A stretch of DNA of 64,000 nucleotides from NCBI GenBank assembly GCA_002783405.1, contig PFGG01000011.1, forward strand, positions 131,434 to 195,433. The letters are read 5' to 3'. The stretch comes from a bacterium (Candidatus Blackallbacteria) CG13_big_fil_rev_8_21_14_2_50_49_14 (GTDB taxonomy: Bacteria; Cyanobacteriota; Sericytochromatia; UBA7694). The position numbers and the translations under genes are program-made. Shown piece after piece: positions 17,520 through 25,298 of this stretch (position 1 is the first letter of the stretch; each line of letters begins with the position of its first letter). Below the pieces are notes generated by a model. It had not been told where the DNA came from and searched no databases. It saw nothing but the letters and a program-made list of their open reading frames with translations.

Positions 17520-18503
17520 ATGCTGGTACGCAGATTTCTTGCCCATGAAATCAAACTCCAATCAAGCCAACCCCTTGAAAGCTTAAATTTAACGCAACTG
17601 CAAGAGCTGCATGAAAAAGGTCTTGAGGCCTATCGTTCAGGAAAAATAGCTGAACAGGGAGTCTCCTGGCTGGATGTAAAAAAAACCTTGGCGTATAAGC
17701 TCTTAGAAGCCTGTAATTTCTGTAGCCATCTCTGCCAGGTCAACCGTCTCACTGGGCAAACGGGTTACTGTCAGCTCAAAGCAGCAGCTCAAATCAGTGG
17801 AGAATATATTCACCATGGAGAAGAGCCTGCAGTAGGCATTACCCACGCTATCTTCTTCAGCGGCTGTACCATGCACTGCCTTTTCTGCCACAACTGGCGC
17901 GAAACCTTTGACCTCGAAAAAGGGTTGAAAACAGAAACCCAGTTTTTAGCAGATCAAATCATCAAGCGCTCTCAAAACGCCAAGATTCAATCCATCAGTT
18001 TTATTGGGGGTACTCCAGAACCCCATCTGCATATCTTAACAGAACTGGCTTGCCTGCTCTCAACGAAAGTCAAACTTCCTTGGGTCTTCAATAACAATGC
18101 AACCTTGTCAAAAGAAGGACTTGAGTTAATGGAAGGCTTGATTGACATCTATTTGCCAGATTTTAAATTTGGAAATGCCGATTGTGCTTGGAAGCTTGCA
18201 AAAATATCAAATTATTTGCCCACTGTCAAAGCCAATCTCAAAGCCTATCAGGCACAGAAATCAGAAATTCTGGTTCGCCATTTGCTCATGCCAGGGCATC
18301 TTGAGTGTTGCACCCTTCCCATCCTTGACAATTTGGCCCAAGAATTTGATTCAATTTCTCTGAACCTGATGGGACAATACAGACCCTTTTACCGTGCCCT
18401 CGAAATCCCCGCCCTAAATCAGCGCCCGGATCCAAAAGATTTGAAAAACGCCAGGGAAAAAGCCTTGGCGTTGGGTATTCAATTGATTGAGAATGCTCGC
18501 TAA
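17520..18503 (+). CDS. Radical SAM protein, PflX-like (COG1313 type)
   Basis: The 327-residue protein carries the radical SAM cluster motif C-T-M-H-C-L-F-C near residue 120 and a second Cys-rich segment upstream (C-N-F-C-S-H-L-C, then G-Y-C), the hallmark of the PflX/AmmeMemoRadiSam-related group. S-F-I-G-G-T-P-E-P is the Gly-rich motif contacting S-adenosylmethionine. Proteins of this group resemble pyruvate-formate-lyase activating enzymes, but their substrates are mostly unknown, and no glycyl-radical enzyme is seen nearby. It lies directly downstream of a membrane protein and ends tail-to-tail with the exported protein at 18507. Confidence 0.85.
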   Translation: MLVRRFLAHEIKLQSSQPLESLNLTQLQELHEKGLEAYRSGKIAEQGVSWLDVKKTLAYKLLEACNFCSHLCQVNRLTGQTGYCQLKAAAQISGEYIHHGEEPAVGITHAIFFSGCTMHCLFCHNWRETFDLEKGLKTETQFLADQIIKRSQNAKIQSISFIGGTPEPHLHILTELACLLSTKVKLPWVFNNNATLSKEGLELMEGLIDIYLPDFKFGNADCAWKLAKISNYLPTVKANLKAYQAQKSEILVRHLLMPGHLECCTLPILDNLAQEFDSISLNLMGQYRPFYRALEIPALNQRPDPKDLKNAREKALALGIQLIENAR

Positions 18504-18506
18504 CGC

Positions 18507-19148
18507 TTAAGAATTCTTGGCTTCAAAATGGAAAGAAAAATCCTGCGGGTTTTGTCCCACATGGCGAACCTTCACTTTTAAAGCGCCCATGCCTTTGAGC
18601 GGTGGAATGGCCAAATAGCCCCGAATCTCTCCACCAGGCGGCACATCCTGCGGCCAAAAGCCATGGGTTTGAATAAACTTTTCAGCCACAATCGCACGTT
18701 CCTGCTCCATAAAATCAGGAGCACCCGAAACAGTATTTGTGTTTAAATAATAATAATGACGCCATTGCCGCATCAGCTCACCTGAACTGAGATAGTCCAT
18801 CGGCAAGCCATTGAAGCTGACACTCAACCGAATCTGAGACGCCCCCAATTCTTTTGAACTGTGATTGGCAATGCTGACTTGAAAAACCTGGGTCTGAATC
18901 ACGTTTTTAAACGCATAGGGCGAAAAGTTTTCACTGATACGTCCGCCTCCATTGGGGTGAAAAACCTGGGTTTTTTCCTGTTCCATCACAGGACGAATGC
19001 TCACAGTTACATCTCCCAAGGTTTCGCTGAGGGTTTGATTGCCCCCGACCGACTGGCTACTGGCTTGACTGACTGGGGTCAGGGTTGTTGCTGCACTCGC
19101 AGGAAAAGCAATCAAACAGGCACTAAGAGCAAGGATCAGTTTCTTCAT
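18507..19148 (-). CDS. Exported protein of unknown function
   Basis: The ATG at 19148 has a strong GGGAGG site and gives 213 residues with a Sec signal peptide (LILALSACLIAFPASA). The mature part looks like an immunoglobulin-like or DUF4352-like beta sandwich (VFQVSIANHSSKELGASQIR). It may bind a partner in the periplasm. The family is not recognised. It stands alone; a TATAAT hexamer lies 45 bases upstream. Confidence 0.72.
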   Translation of the reverse strand: MKKLILALSACLIAFPASAATTLTPVSQASSQSVGGNQTLSETLGDVTVSIRPVMEQEKTQVFHPNGGGRISENFSPYAFKNVIQTQVFQVSIANHSSKELGASQIRLSVSFNGLPMDYLSSGELMRQWRHYYYLNTNTVSGAPDFMEQERAIVAEKFIQTHGFWPQDVPPGGEIRGYLAIPPLKGMGALKVKVRHVGQNPQDFSFHFEAKNS

Positions 19149-19192
19149 GGGGTTTCCTCCCGATTCGCATAAGAACATAACGAGTTGGGCTT

Positions 19193-19198
19193 ATTATA
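19193..19198 (-). promoter_or_regulatory. Putative -10 hexamer
   Basis: A perfect TATAAT on the minus strand lies 45 bases upstream of the exported-protein ATG. No good -35 is seen at 16-18 bases, so this is tentative. Confidence 0.4.
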
Positions 19199-19361
19199 AT
19201 ACAGCCGTTTCTTAGATTTCTACGGATTAAGAACGCAGAAGGGGAATTAGTCCTCTGTAAATCTTTTAAGCAGATGGCCCTGGGCAAGGAAGCGATCCTT
19301 CGGTAATATAGGCAAAGAATTGAATCAAACCCTGCGTTTGAACAGGAAGAAGGACTCAAGA

Positions 19362-19715
19362 ATGCCGACCCCAGAAGAACTCACACTGACTGAGGCGCAA
19401 AACCAGGTAGACGAATGGATTCGAGCCCTCGGGGTTCGCTATTTTTCTGAATTAACCAATCTCGCTCAATTAATGGAAGAAGTAGGAGAACTGGCACGCC
19501 TTATTTCACGCACCTATGGAGAACAAAGCTTCAAGGACAATGAAGACAGCAAGGCATTGGCAGATGAAATGGCAGATGTTTTATTTGTCTTGCTTTGTCT
19601 GGCCAACCAGACAGGGGTCAATTTAAATCAGGCATTGATCGCCAATTTGCAGAAAAAAACCGAGCGGGACCATCAACGCCATCTCAACAATCCCAAGCTG
19701 AAACCCCAAGTATGA
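19362..19715 (+). CDS. MazG-fold nucleotide pyrophosphohydrolase
   Basis: The ATG at 19362 follows AAGGA and gives 117 residues, the size of the small MazG-like group (all-alpha NTP pyrophosphohydrolases). The metal-binding signature is present: L-M-E-E-V-G-E-L followed about 35 residues later by D-E-M-A-D-V-L-F. These enzymes hydrolyse nucleoside triphosphates, often non-canonical ones, to monophosphate and pyrophosphate. An in-frame extension to 19320 lacks a ribosome-binding site. The stop overlaps the start of the cytochrome gene (ATGA at 19712). Confidence 0.9.
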   Translation: MPTPEELTLTEAQNQVDEWIRALGVRYFSELTNLAQLMEEVGELARLISRTYGEQSFKDNEDSKALADEMADVLFVLLCLANQTGVNLNQALIANLQKKTERDHQRHLNNPKLKPQV

Positions 19716-20638
19716 GATTAGGTTTAAGATCCTTCGCCCTTTTCTTGATCCTCCTCCTGGGCTTGAGCGCTTGCCCAGCTCAGACTTCCGACAAAAGCTC
19801 AAAGGCCTCGGAACAAATCCAAAGCAAAGCTCTCAAAGATCTAAACCTTTACGGCCAAGATTTACTTGAAAAAACCCCTGTCTATCTGGGGCCTCAGGCA
19901 AAGAATCCTGCATTGCGTTTGGCAGGCAATAGGTTAAGCTGTATCTCCTGCCACTTAAACGGTGGCAAAGATTCAAAAGCCATGGGCTTTATGGGTATTA
20001 GCCAACGTTACCCACGTTACAGAGCCCTCGAAAACCGTAAAATTACACTCAGGGAGCGCATCAACAGCTGTTTTGAACGCAGTCTGAATGCCAAGCCTTT
20101 GGCAGACGAAAGCCGTGAGTTAAAAGCGCTCGAGAGCTATATACGTCAAATAAGTCAAAGCACCGCCCCAACCGAAACTTTGGCAGAATTGCAACTCCCC
20201 CCCTTGAAACTGCTCACGCGGGCGGCCCATCCCAAGGCTGGAGAAAAACTCTATCAATATCATTGTTCAGCCTGTCATGGAAAATCAGGCGAAGGACAAC
20301 TAAAAAACAACGCAACACCTGATCAGGGCTATGTTTTTCCCCCGCTTTGGGGGCAAGACAGTTATGGGCAAGGCTCGAATCTCAACCGTTTAACCCTGGC
20401 CGCCCGCTATATCAAGGCCAATATGCCTTTGGGGCGTCCTTTGCTGAGTGCAGAAGAGGCCTATGATATTGCTGCTTTTATCAATAGCCACGAGCGTCCC
20501 CAACTCAAACAAGCCGAAAAAGATTTTCCCGATCGCAGTAAAAAACCAGCCGATGTGCCCTATCCTCCCTTTGCAGATCAGCAAAGCTCAGAGCGGCATC
20601 GTTTTGGCCCCTTTACTGATTTAAAGGCCCCCTTATAA
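19712..20638 (+). CDS. Dihaem c-type cytochrome lipoprotein, TsdA/SoxA-like
   Basis: The 308-residue protein has a lipoprotein signal (G-L-S-A-C21) and two haem c motifs, C77-I-S-C-H81 and C185-S-A-C-H189. The segment after the first motif, with GISQRYPRYRALENRKITLRERINSCFERS, is the pattern of thiosulfate dehydrogenase TsdA and related SoxA-like cytochromes. TsdA oxidises thiosulfate to tetrathionate or the reverse in the periplasm; a lipid anchor would tether it. The start overlaps the MazG gene by 4 bases, an odd pairing. Its last 26 bases overlap the convergent radical SAM gene. Substrate is inferred from family only. Confidence 0.82.
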   Translation: MRLGLRSFALFLILLLGLSACPAQTSDKSSKASEQIQSKALKDLNLYGQDLLEKTPVYLGPQAKNPALRLAGNRLSCISCHLNGGKDSKAMGFMGISQRYPRYRALENRKITLRERINSCFERSLNAKPLADESRELKALESYIRQISQSTAPTETLAELQLPPLKLLTRAAHPKAGEKLYQYHCSACHGKSGEGQLKNNATPDQGYVFPPLWGQDSYGQGSNLNRLTLAARYIKANMPLGRPLLSAEEAYDIAAFINSHERPQLKQAEKDFPDRSKKPADVPYPPFADQQSSERHRFGPFTDLKAPL

Positions 20639-22538
20639 GCTTGCGTACTGAAAAAGGAGCCCCCAGCCAATCTTTGACCCACTCACAGGGTTCTTGGTTT
20701 AAGGGCAGATTTTCTCTGTTTTGTAAAGCCAGACAGACCTCGACGAGATTGCTGTGAAAGGTGGCTGACAGCGGCTCAATCCGATAGGCCAACTGTAAAT
20801 TTAAGCGGCATACCGCAACCAAATCCTGGATCAACCAATCGGGTAAATTCAACCCCGTTTTATCAAGCCAGGTCTGCAACCAAAAGTGCAATTGATGAAA
20901 ATAATCCCCAATTTGATTCTGTTGGATCATGTGAATCAAAACAAACTCATCTGCTGACCACCAAATTCCGGCATACTCAGGCTGCTCGGAACGGCAATAC
21001 TCGTAGTCACCCTGCTGGATTGATTCAGCTTTGGACTTAAAAAAATCAGAAAGATGTTTTAAAAGTGGAAATTCATGAGAGATATCCAAAAATGCTTCTA
21101 TCAAAACCCGAAAACTGATAGCGCATCTTTGAGTCAAATACAAGAGCATGGGGCGCAGGAGATGCTTGCCAAAGAAAAGCAAATCCGTCATCCAGGCAAA
21201 ACAAAGACAACGCACCCAATCTTGCTTGGAAAGGGTTCGTGTAGCAATCACCAACTCCTGCTTTTCAAGAATGCCATCAGGGGGATCTGTGGCATTGCTG
21301 TGCAGATAAACAGTGGGCACCCAAGCCCCTACAATGCCGTAACGCTCTCGGTATTCAGGCTGCGCCATTTCAGCATTGGGCAAGAGACTCGCATTGAAAA
21401 AACGCAAGGCATGGTATTGTCCCCCCACAATTAACTGATTCACACCTTCGGCAAAAGAAGCATAGGTTTCCTCTGGCAAGCCAATAATGACATCGGTATA
21501 GGTTCGAATGCCTTCCTGACTCAAACTCTGATGCAATTCCCGATAGTGCTTCAAGGAAATATTTTCCCGCTTGATAGCTTTGAGCACTTCAGGAGACAAA
21601 GATTGTACTGAGAGCGTCACCTCTTGATCTAAACCTGCCTGAATCAATATTTTGTGCACTTTAAATGCACGTTCAGTGACATTTTTACTGTTTTGAACAG
21701 CCAAAGAAACAGGATATCCTGTTTCTTTGCGAATTTCAGCGGCTTTTTCTGCAAGCAATAAATCACGGGGAAGAATTCCAAAATTGGCATCACAACAAAA
21801 AACAAAGGAAATTTGATGCTGTGAAAACCATTCCAATTCTGAATACAATCTGGAAATTTCAAAACCTGAAATTTTACTGGCCGTTGCAGACCCCCAATCA
21901 CAATAACTGCAACGGAAAGGACAGCCTCGATTGGTTTCCCAAAGCGCACCCCATTTTTGCTCTGGATACGCTGAAAGCAAGGAGTCAAATATATTTGCCA
22001 AATAGGGAGAAGGAAGATCGGCAAGATTTTTGGTGCGGGCTTGGGTTTCTGTATGTTGAAATTTACCGTCTTTGTCGATCCAACTCAATCCGGGAATCTC
22101 TTTCCAAGGTTTCTCTGGCCAAGCTTCCATGCATTGAGAGAAAACTACCTCACCGGGGCCATGGCAGCACAAATCAATCTGAGGATTTTCGCGTAAAAAA
22201 ACCTCAGCCTGATCGGGAACATGCGGCCCCCCCACCAAAACAAGGCCATTTGGGCGTTTCTTTTTGAGAGCCGCAGCAATGGTCAGAGAGCGTTGAGCAT
22301 TCCAGACATAAAGGCTAAAGCCCACAATATCAGCTGAATTCAGCTGTTCTACGGCCTGATCGCAAGCCAAACGTGCCTGCCAAAGTGCAGGTAGAAAATC
22401 ATAGCGTTCAGGATCTTGACTGCTTGCCAATAAGCTGGCCTGAAGTAAACCTGAGGTATAGGGCAAGAAGGTCCATGCACCCGAATTCAGATTGACCAAG
22501 CCTATTTTAATTTTTTCCTGCCGCAAGCACATACTCAC
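20613..22538 (-). CDS. B12-binding-domain radical SAM protein
   Basis: The 641-residue protein has an N-terminal cobalamin-binding-like Rossmann domain (residues about 10-150, with GFSLYVWNAQRSLTIAAAL and L-V-G-G-P-H) and a radical SAM domain starting with C-P-F-R-C-S-Y-C near residue 210. The C-terminal 170 residues are of unknown fold. Members of this class methylate or rearrange unreactive carbons or process natural products; the substrate is not evident here. GTG at 22538 sits 6-7 bases after AGGGGAAG; an ATG two codons later is the alternative. It is divergent from the threonine-aldolase-like gene and overlaps the cytochrome gene tail. Confidence 0.85.
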   Translation of the reverse strand: MSMCLRQEKIKIGLVNLNSGAWTFLPYTSGLLQASLLASSQDPERYDFLPALWQARLACDQAVEQLNSADIVGFSLYVWNAQRSLTIAAALKKKRPNGLVLVGGPHVPDQAEVFLRENPQIDLCCHGPGEVVFSQCMEAWPEKPWKEIPGLSWIDKDGKFQHTETQARTKNLADLPSPYLANIFDSLLSAYPEQKWGALWETNRGCPFRCSYCDWGSATASKISGFEISRLYSELEWFSQHQISFVFCCDANFGILPRDLLLAEKAAEIRKETGYPVSLAVQNSKNVTERAFKVHKILIQAGLDQEVTLSVQSLSPEVLKAIKRENISLKHYRELHQSLSQEGIRTYTDVIIGLPEETYASFAEGVNQLIVGGQYHALRFFNASLLPNAEMAQPEYRERYGIVGAWVPTVYLHSNATDPPDGILEKQELVIATRTLSKQDWVRCLCFAWMTDLLFFGKHLLRPMLLYLTQRCAISFRVLIEAFLDISHEFPLLKHLSDFFKSKAESIQQGDYEYCRSEQPEYAGIWWSADEFVLIHMIQQNQIGDYFHQLHFWLQTWLDKTGLNLPDWLIQDLVAVCRLNLQLAYRIEPLSATFHSNLVEVCLALQNRENLPLNQEPCEWVKDWLGAPFSVRKLIRGPLNQ

Positions 22539-22655
22539 TTTCTTCCCCTGTGCTCTGATTCTAGCATGTGTCGTTCAAGTCGCGTTCTGGGTTCAGCAAC
22601 TAAAACACAGAGGGGTATGTTAACCTGATAGTCAGATAAACAGGGAGATCTTGTG

Positions 22656-23693
22656 ATGCGACGTAGTTTTGCGAGCGATAATAATTCAGGCCTGGATCCG
22701 ATGGTTTTGGAAGCCCTGCAAGCAGCAAACCAGGATCATGAAATTGGCTATGGAGAGGATCCTTATACGCGGGCCGCTGAGGCTGCTTTTCAAAAAGAAC
22801 TGGGCGATGTCGCTGTTTTTCCTGTTTTAACGGGAACAGCAGCCAATGTGCTCTGTATTTCGGCCCTCTTACAACCCTTTGAGGCCGTTATCTGCAGTAA
22901 AATGGCGCATCTGTGGGTGGATGAGTGTGGTGCTCCCGAACGATTCTGCGGAAACAAACTGATCCCCCTCGATACGGCAGATGGAAAATTAATGCCCGCT
23001 CAAATTTCAACCGTCTTATGCGGTCGTGGTGACGAGCACAGAGTTCAACCCCGGATGATTTCGATTACCCAACCGACAGAGGTTGGCACCCTCTACTCCC
23101 GAGAAGAAATCACAAACTTAGCCGAATTTGCCCACCAGCAGGGGCTCTTTTTACATGTGGATGGTGCTCGGATTGCCAATGCCGCCGCCGCTTTAAATTG
23201 CTCTTTTAAAGACCTCTTACGTGATACAGGGGTCGATATCGTCAGCTTTGGCGGCACTAAAAATGGCCTACTCAATGCCGAGGCCGTGGTCTTTATGAAT
23301 CCAGCACAAGCGAAGAATATGCCTTATTTGCGCAAACAGGCCATGCAATTGAATTCAAAAATGCGTTTTCTTTCTGTGCAATGGGAAAAAGCACTTCAAT
23401 CGGATCATTGGCTCAAGAATGCAAAAAAGGCCAACCAGATGGCCGCTCTCCTGGCACAGGCCGTTTTTGAAATACCGGAAATTGAACCGGCTTGGCCTGT
23501 ACAGAGCAATGCGGTTTTCGCAAAAGTGCCCAAAGCCTTGATTCAGCCCTTGCAAGCAGAATATTATTTTTACGTCTGGGATGAAAGTGCCTCAATTGTG
23601 CGTTGGATGTGCTCTTTTGACACCCAGGAAATAGATATTATTAATTTTGTAAACACCATTCAAGACATTCTAAACAAGGGAGTTCAAACTTGA
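22656..23693 (+). CDS. ltaE: Threonine aldolase-like PLP enzyme
   Basis: The protein of about 345 residues belongs to the beta-eliminating lyase/low-specificity threonine aldolase family. It starts with F-A-S-D-N-N-S-G, has the strand L-H-V-D-G-A-R that contacts the cofactor, and F-G-G-T-K202-N-G-L with the Lys expected to bind pyridoxal phosphate. The reaction would be cleavage of threonine or allo-threonine to glycine and acetaldehyde. AGGGAG lies about 8 bases before the ATG; a GTG one codon earlier is possible. Its stop overlaps the TTG start of the next gene, so the two are coupled. Confidence 0.9.
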   Translation: MRRSFASDNNSGLDPMVLEALQAANQDHEIGYGEDPYTRAAEAAFQKELGDVAVFPVLTGTAANVLCISALLQPFEAVICSKMAHLWVDECGAPERFCGNKLIPLDTADGKLMPAQISTVLCGRGDEHRVQPRMISITQPTEVGTLYSREEITNLAEFAHQQGLFLHVDGARIANAAAALNCSFKDLLRDTGVDIVSFGGTKNGLLNAEAVVFMNPAQAKNMPYLRKQAMQLNSKMRFLSVQWEKALQSDHWLKNAKKANQMAALLAQAVFEIPEIEPAWPVQSNAVFAKVPKALIQPLQAEYYFYVWDESASIVRWMCSFDTQEIDIINFVNTIQDILNKGVQT

Positions 23694-24184
23694 AAACACT
23701 TTTTATAGCGCGCCATGGTGAAGCCGTTTCCGTGGGAGCACCCGGTGTATATTCAGATTTTGATCGTCATTTAAGCGAAGAAGGCGAGCAAAAAATAAAA
23801 AAACAAGCCGAGAGCCTTTTAAAATTAGGGGCGACTTGGCAAAAAGTACTTTGCAGCCCACTGGTGAGAGCTCGCCAAACAGCAGAGCTGCTCAATTCGC
23901 CTCAAGCAGCGCCTCTAGAAATCTTTGAAGCACTGGGGGATCGCCCCTCCTTCTCAGAGGTTCGCAAAAAAATTGAAGCGTCTCATGAAGAGCGTATTTT
24001 ACTGGTCACTCACCAACCCTTTGTTGTTGAACTCACCTCTTATTTACTGACTGGAGAAATGAAAACCGCATTTCATTTTAGTACGGGTGCCATGGCCTGC
24101 CTGCGCATATACCAGCTTTCAGAGTCGCCACGTGGTGAGTTAGAGTGGTTTAAACCCTCTTCAAGTTTGCAGGCTTTCATCTAA
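23690..24184 (+). CDS. SixA-like histidine phosphatase
   Basis: The 164-residue protein begins M-K-T-L-F-I-A-R-H9-G-E, the phosphohistidine signature of the histidine phosphatase superfamily, followed by S-P-L-V-R-A-R-Q-T-A and the second His in L-V-T-H-Q-P-F. Its size and short form match SixA, which dephosphorylates phosphohistidine on phosphotransfer proteins. The start is TTG, overlapping the upstream stop (TTGA), with AAGGGAG 7 bases away. It ends tail-to-tail with the recombinase gene 2 bases on. Confidence 0.87.
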   Translation: MKTLFIARHGEAVSVGAPGVYSDFDRHLSEEGEQKIKKQAESLLKLGATWQKVLCSPLVRARQTAELLNSPQAAPLEIFEALGDRPSFSEVRKKIEASHEERILLVTHQPFVVELTSYLLTGEMKTAFHFSTGAMACLRIYQLSESPRGELEWFKPSSSLQAFI

Positions 24185-24186
24185 AT

Positions 24187-24990
24187 CTAAAGTGCAATAT
24201 CATCAAACGAATCACTGTGATTGAGACGATAAAATAATTCTTTGTCAATAATTGCAGGGTGATGATTTTCAAATGTCTTGAAATGCGTTTGATAAGAACC
24301 TGTATAAAAAATATTTTCAAGAATGGTTTTGATCGTGTTGGCTTGCCAACGACCGCCACGCTTGGTTTGAACCCCAGCATGGGTTAATCCCATGGCAATC
24401 TGACGCAAGGATCGCCCAGCCGAACGCTCATGAAAAATTCGCGCAATGATTTTTGCTTCTTCAGGAATGCAGGCATATTCATTGCTCTGCGCATCAATTC
24501 GATAGCCATAAGGACAAGCTCCACCATTCTGCTTCGAAAGATCAGAACGCTTGCCCGGTGCTGGCACAACCCGAAGTCGATGCACTCCCGGTTTGAGTTG
24601 GGGAATACGGGGCAAAATTTCAATAAAAATCGGAGGGGCTGTTCGAGCTTCAATCCAAATTTCTTCACGAAAACTGATCAGGCCGCCCTTGACCAAACCC
24701 TGTCGGAACATCTCCAAGAGACTGAAAACGTCATGAAAGCGTCGGCCCAAGTCCAGCAAACTTTCAACCACAATAAAATCACCGGACTGCATTTTCTGTA
24801 GCAGGGTTTTCAATTCTGGGCGTTCCAAAGCATTTTTAACCAAAGCCAGATCGACATTGAGTTCAGAAAAATGAAGCTCCTTCTGAAGGCACAAAGCTTC
24901 AAGTGTTTTTCTCTTGGTTTGAATAATTTTCGTATCCTGATCATATAATTCTGGCGAAATCCAATAATATCCAAAGGCTTTTGAACTCAT
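24187..24990 (-). CDS. Serine recombinase-family protein with degenerate catalytic arginines
   Basis: The ATG at 24990 (AGGTGG 5 bases upstream) gives 267 residues. Residues 1-95 align with the resolvase domain: F-G-Y-Y-W-I-S12 matches the usual F-G-Y-A-R-V-S, keeping the Ser but with Trp in place of the first Arg. E-R57-P-E-L keeps the R45-type Arg. The D-R-L-G-R motif reads L-D-L-G-R, so the R68-type Arg is lost while the R71-type stays. Residues about 145-255 are a good Recombinase domain (CPYGYRIDAQ, then R-S-L-R-Q-I-A, then G-G-R-W). The zinc-ribbon part of large recombinases is missing. No att repeats, prophage or IS genes flank it. It may be a DNA-binding remnant rather than an active enzyme. 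Confidence 0.8.
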   Translation of the reverse strand: MSSKAFGYYWISPELYDQDTKIIQTKRKTLEALCLQKELHFSELNVDLALVKNALERPELKTLLQKMQSGDFIVVESLLDLGRRFHDVFSLLEMFRQGLVKGGLISFREEIWIEARTAPPIFIEILPRIPQLKPGVHRLRVVPAPGKRSDLSKQNGGACPYGYRIDAQSNEYACIPEEAKIIARIFHERSAGRSLRQIAMGLTHAGVQTKRGGRWQANTIKTILENIFYTGSYQTHFKTFENHHPAIIDKELFYRLNHSDSFDDIAL

Positions 24991-25298
24991 AAGCACCACC
25001 TAATTAGCTTCTGTATAGGGGCACTTATCAGTCATTTAAAACCAAAACTTGCAGATTTTAACATAAAGACCTGGTTAAGTTTTTCTGAGTATTTATATTA
25101 AGCCTCGTAAAAAGCTCTCAATAACTTACTCGAAGCATTTGAATCGATACAAATTCACCTGAACAAAAAATTAAGATTAAGCCGTTTTAAAATAAGTATT
25201 AAGCTCATCTTTTTATGAATAAAATACTAATTTCGGGCATGATTGGATCAAATTTAACGAAAACATACTTAAGCAAGCCGTTTATTTTGGAGAGCGCC
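24991..25298. other. AT-rich intergenic spacer
   Basis: This 308-base gap between divergent genes is AT-rich and must hold promoters for both. I see no hairpin with a T-run, no repeat longer than 8 bases and no convincing -35/-10 pair. An in-frame ATG at 25215 exists but lacks a ribosome-binding site. Confidence 0.5.

Noticed and set aside
24187-25298. Serine recombinase as part of a prophage, integrative element or IS
   Set aside because: No att-like direct repeats, transposase, phage or conjugation genes were found on either side, and the neighbours look like ordinary chromosomal genes.
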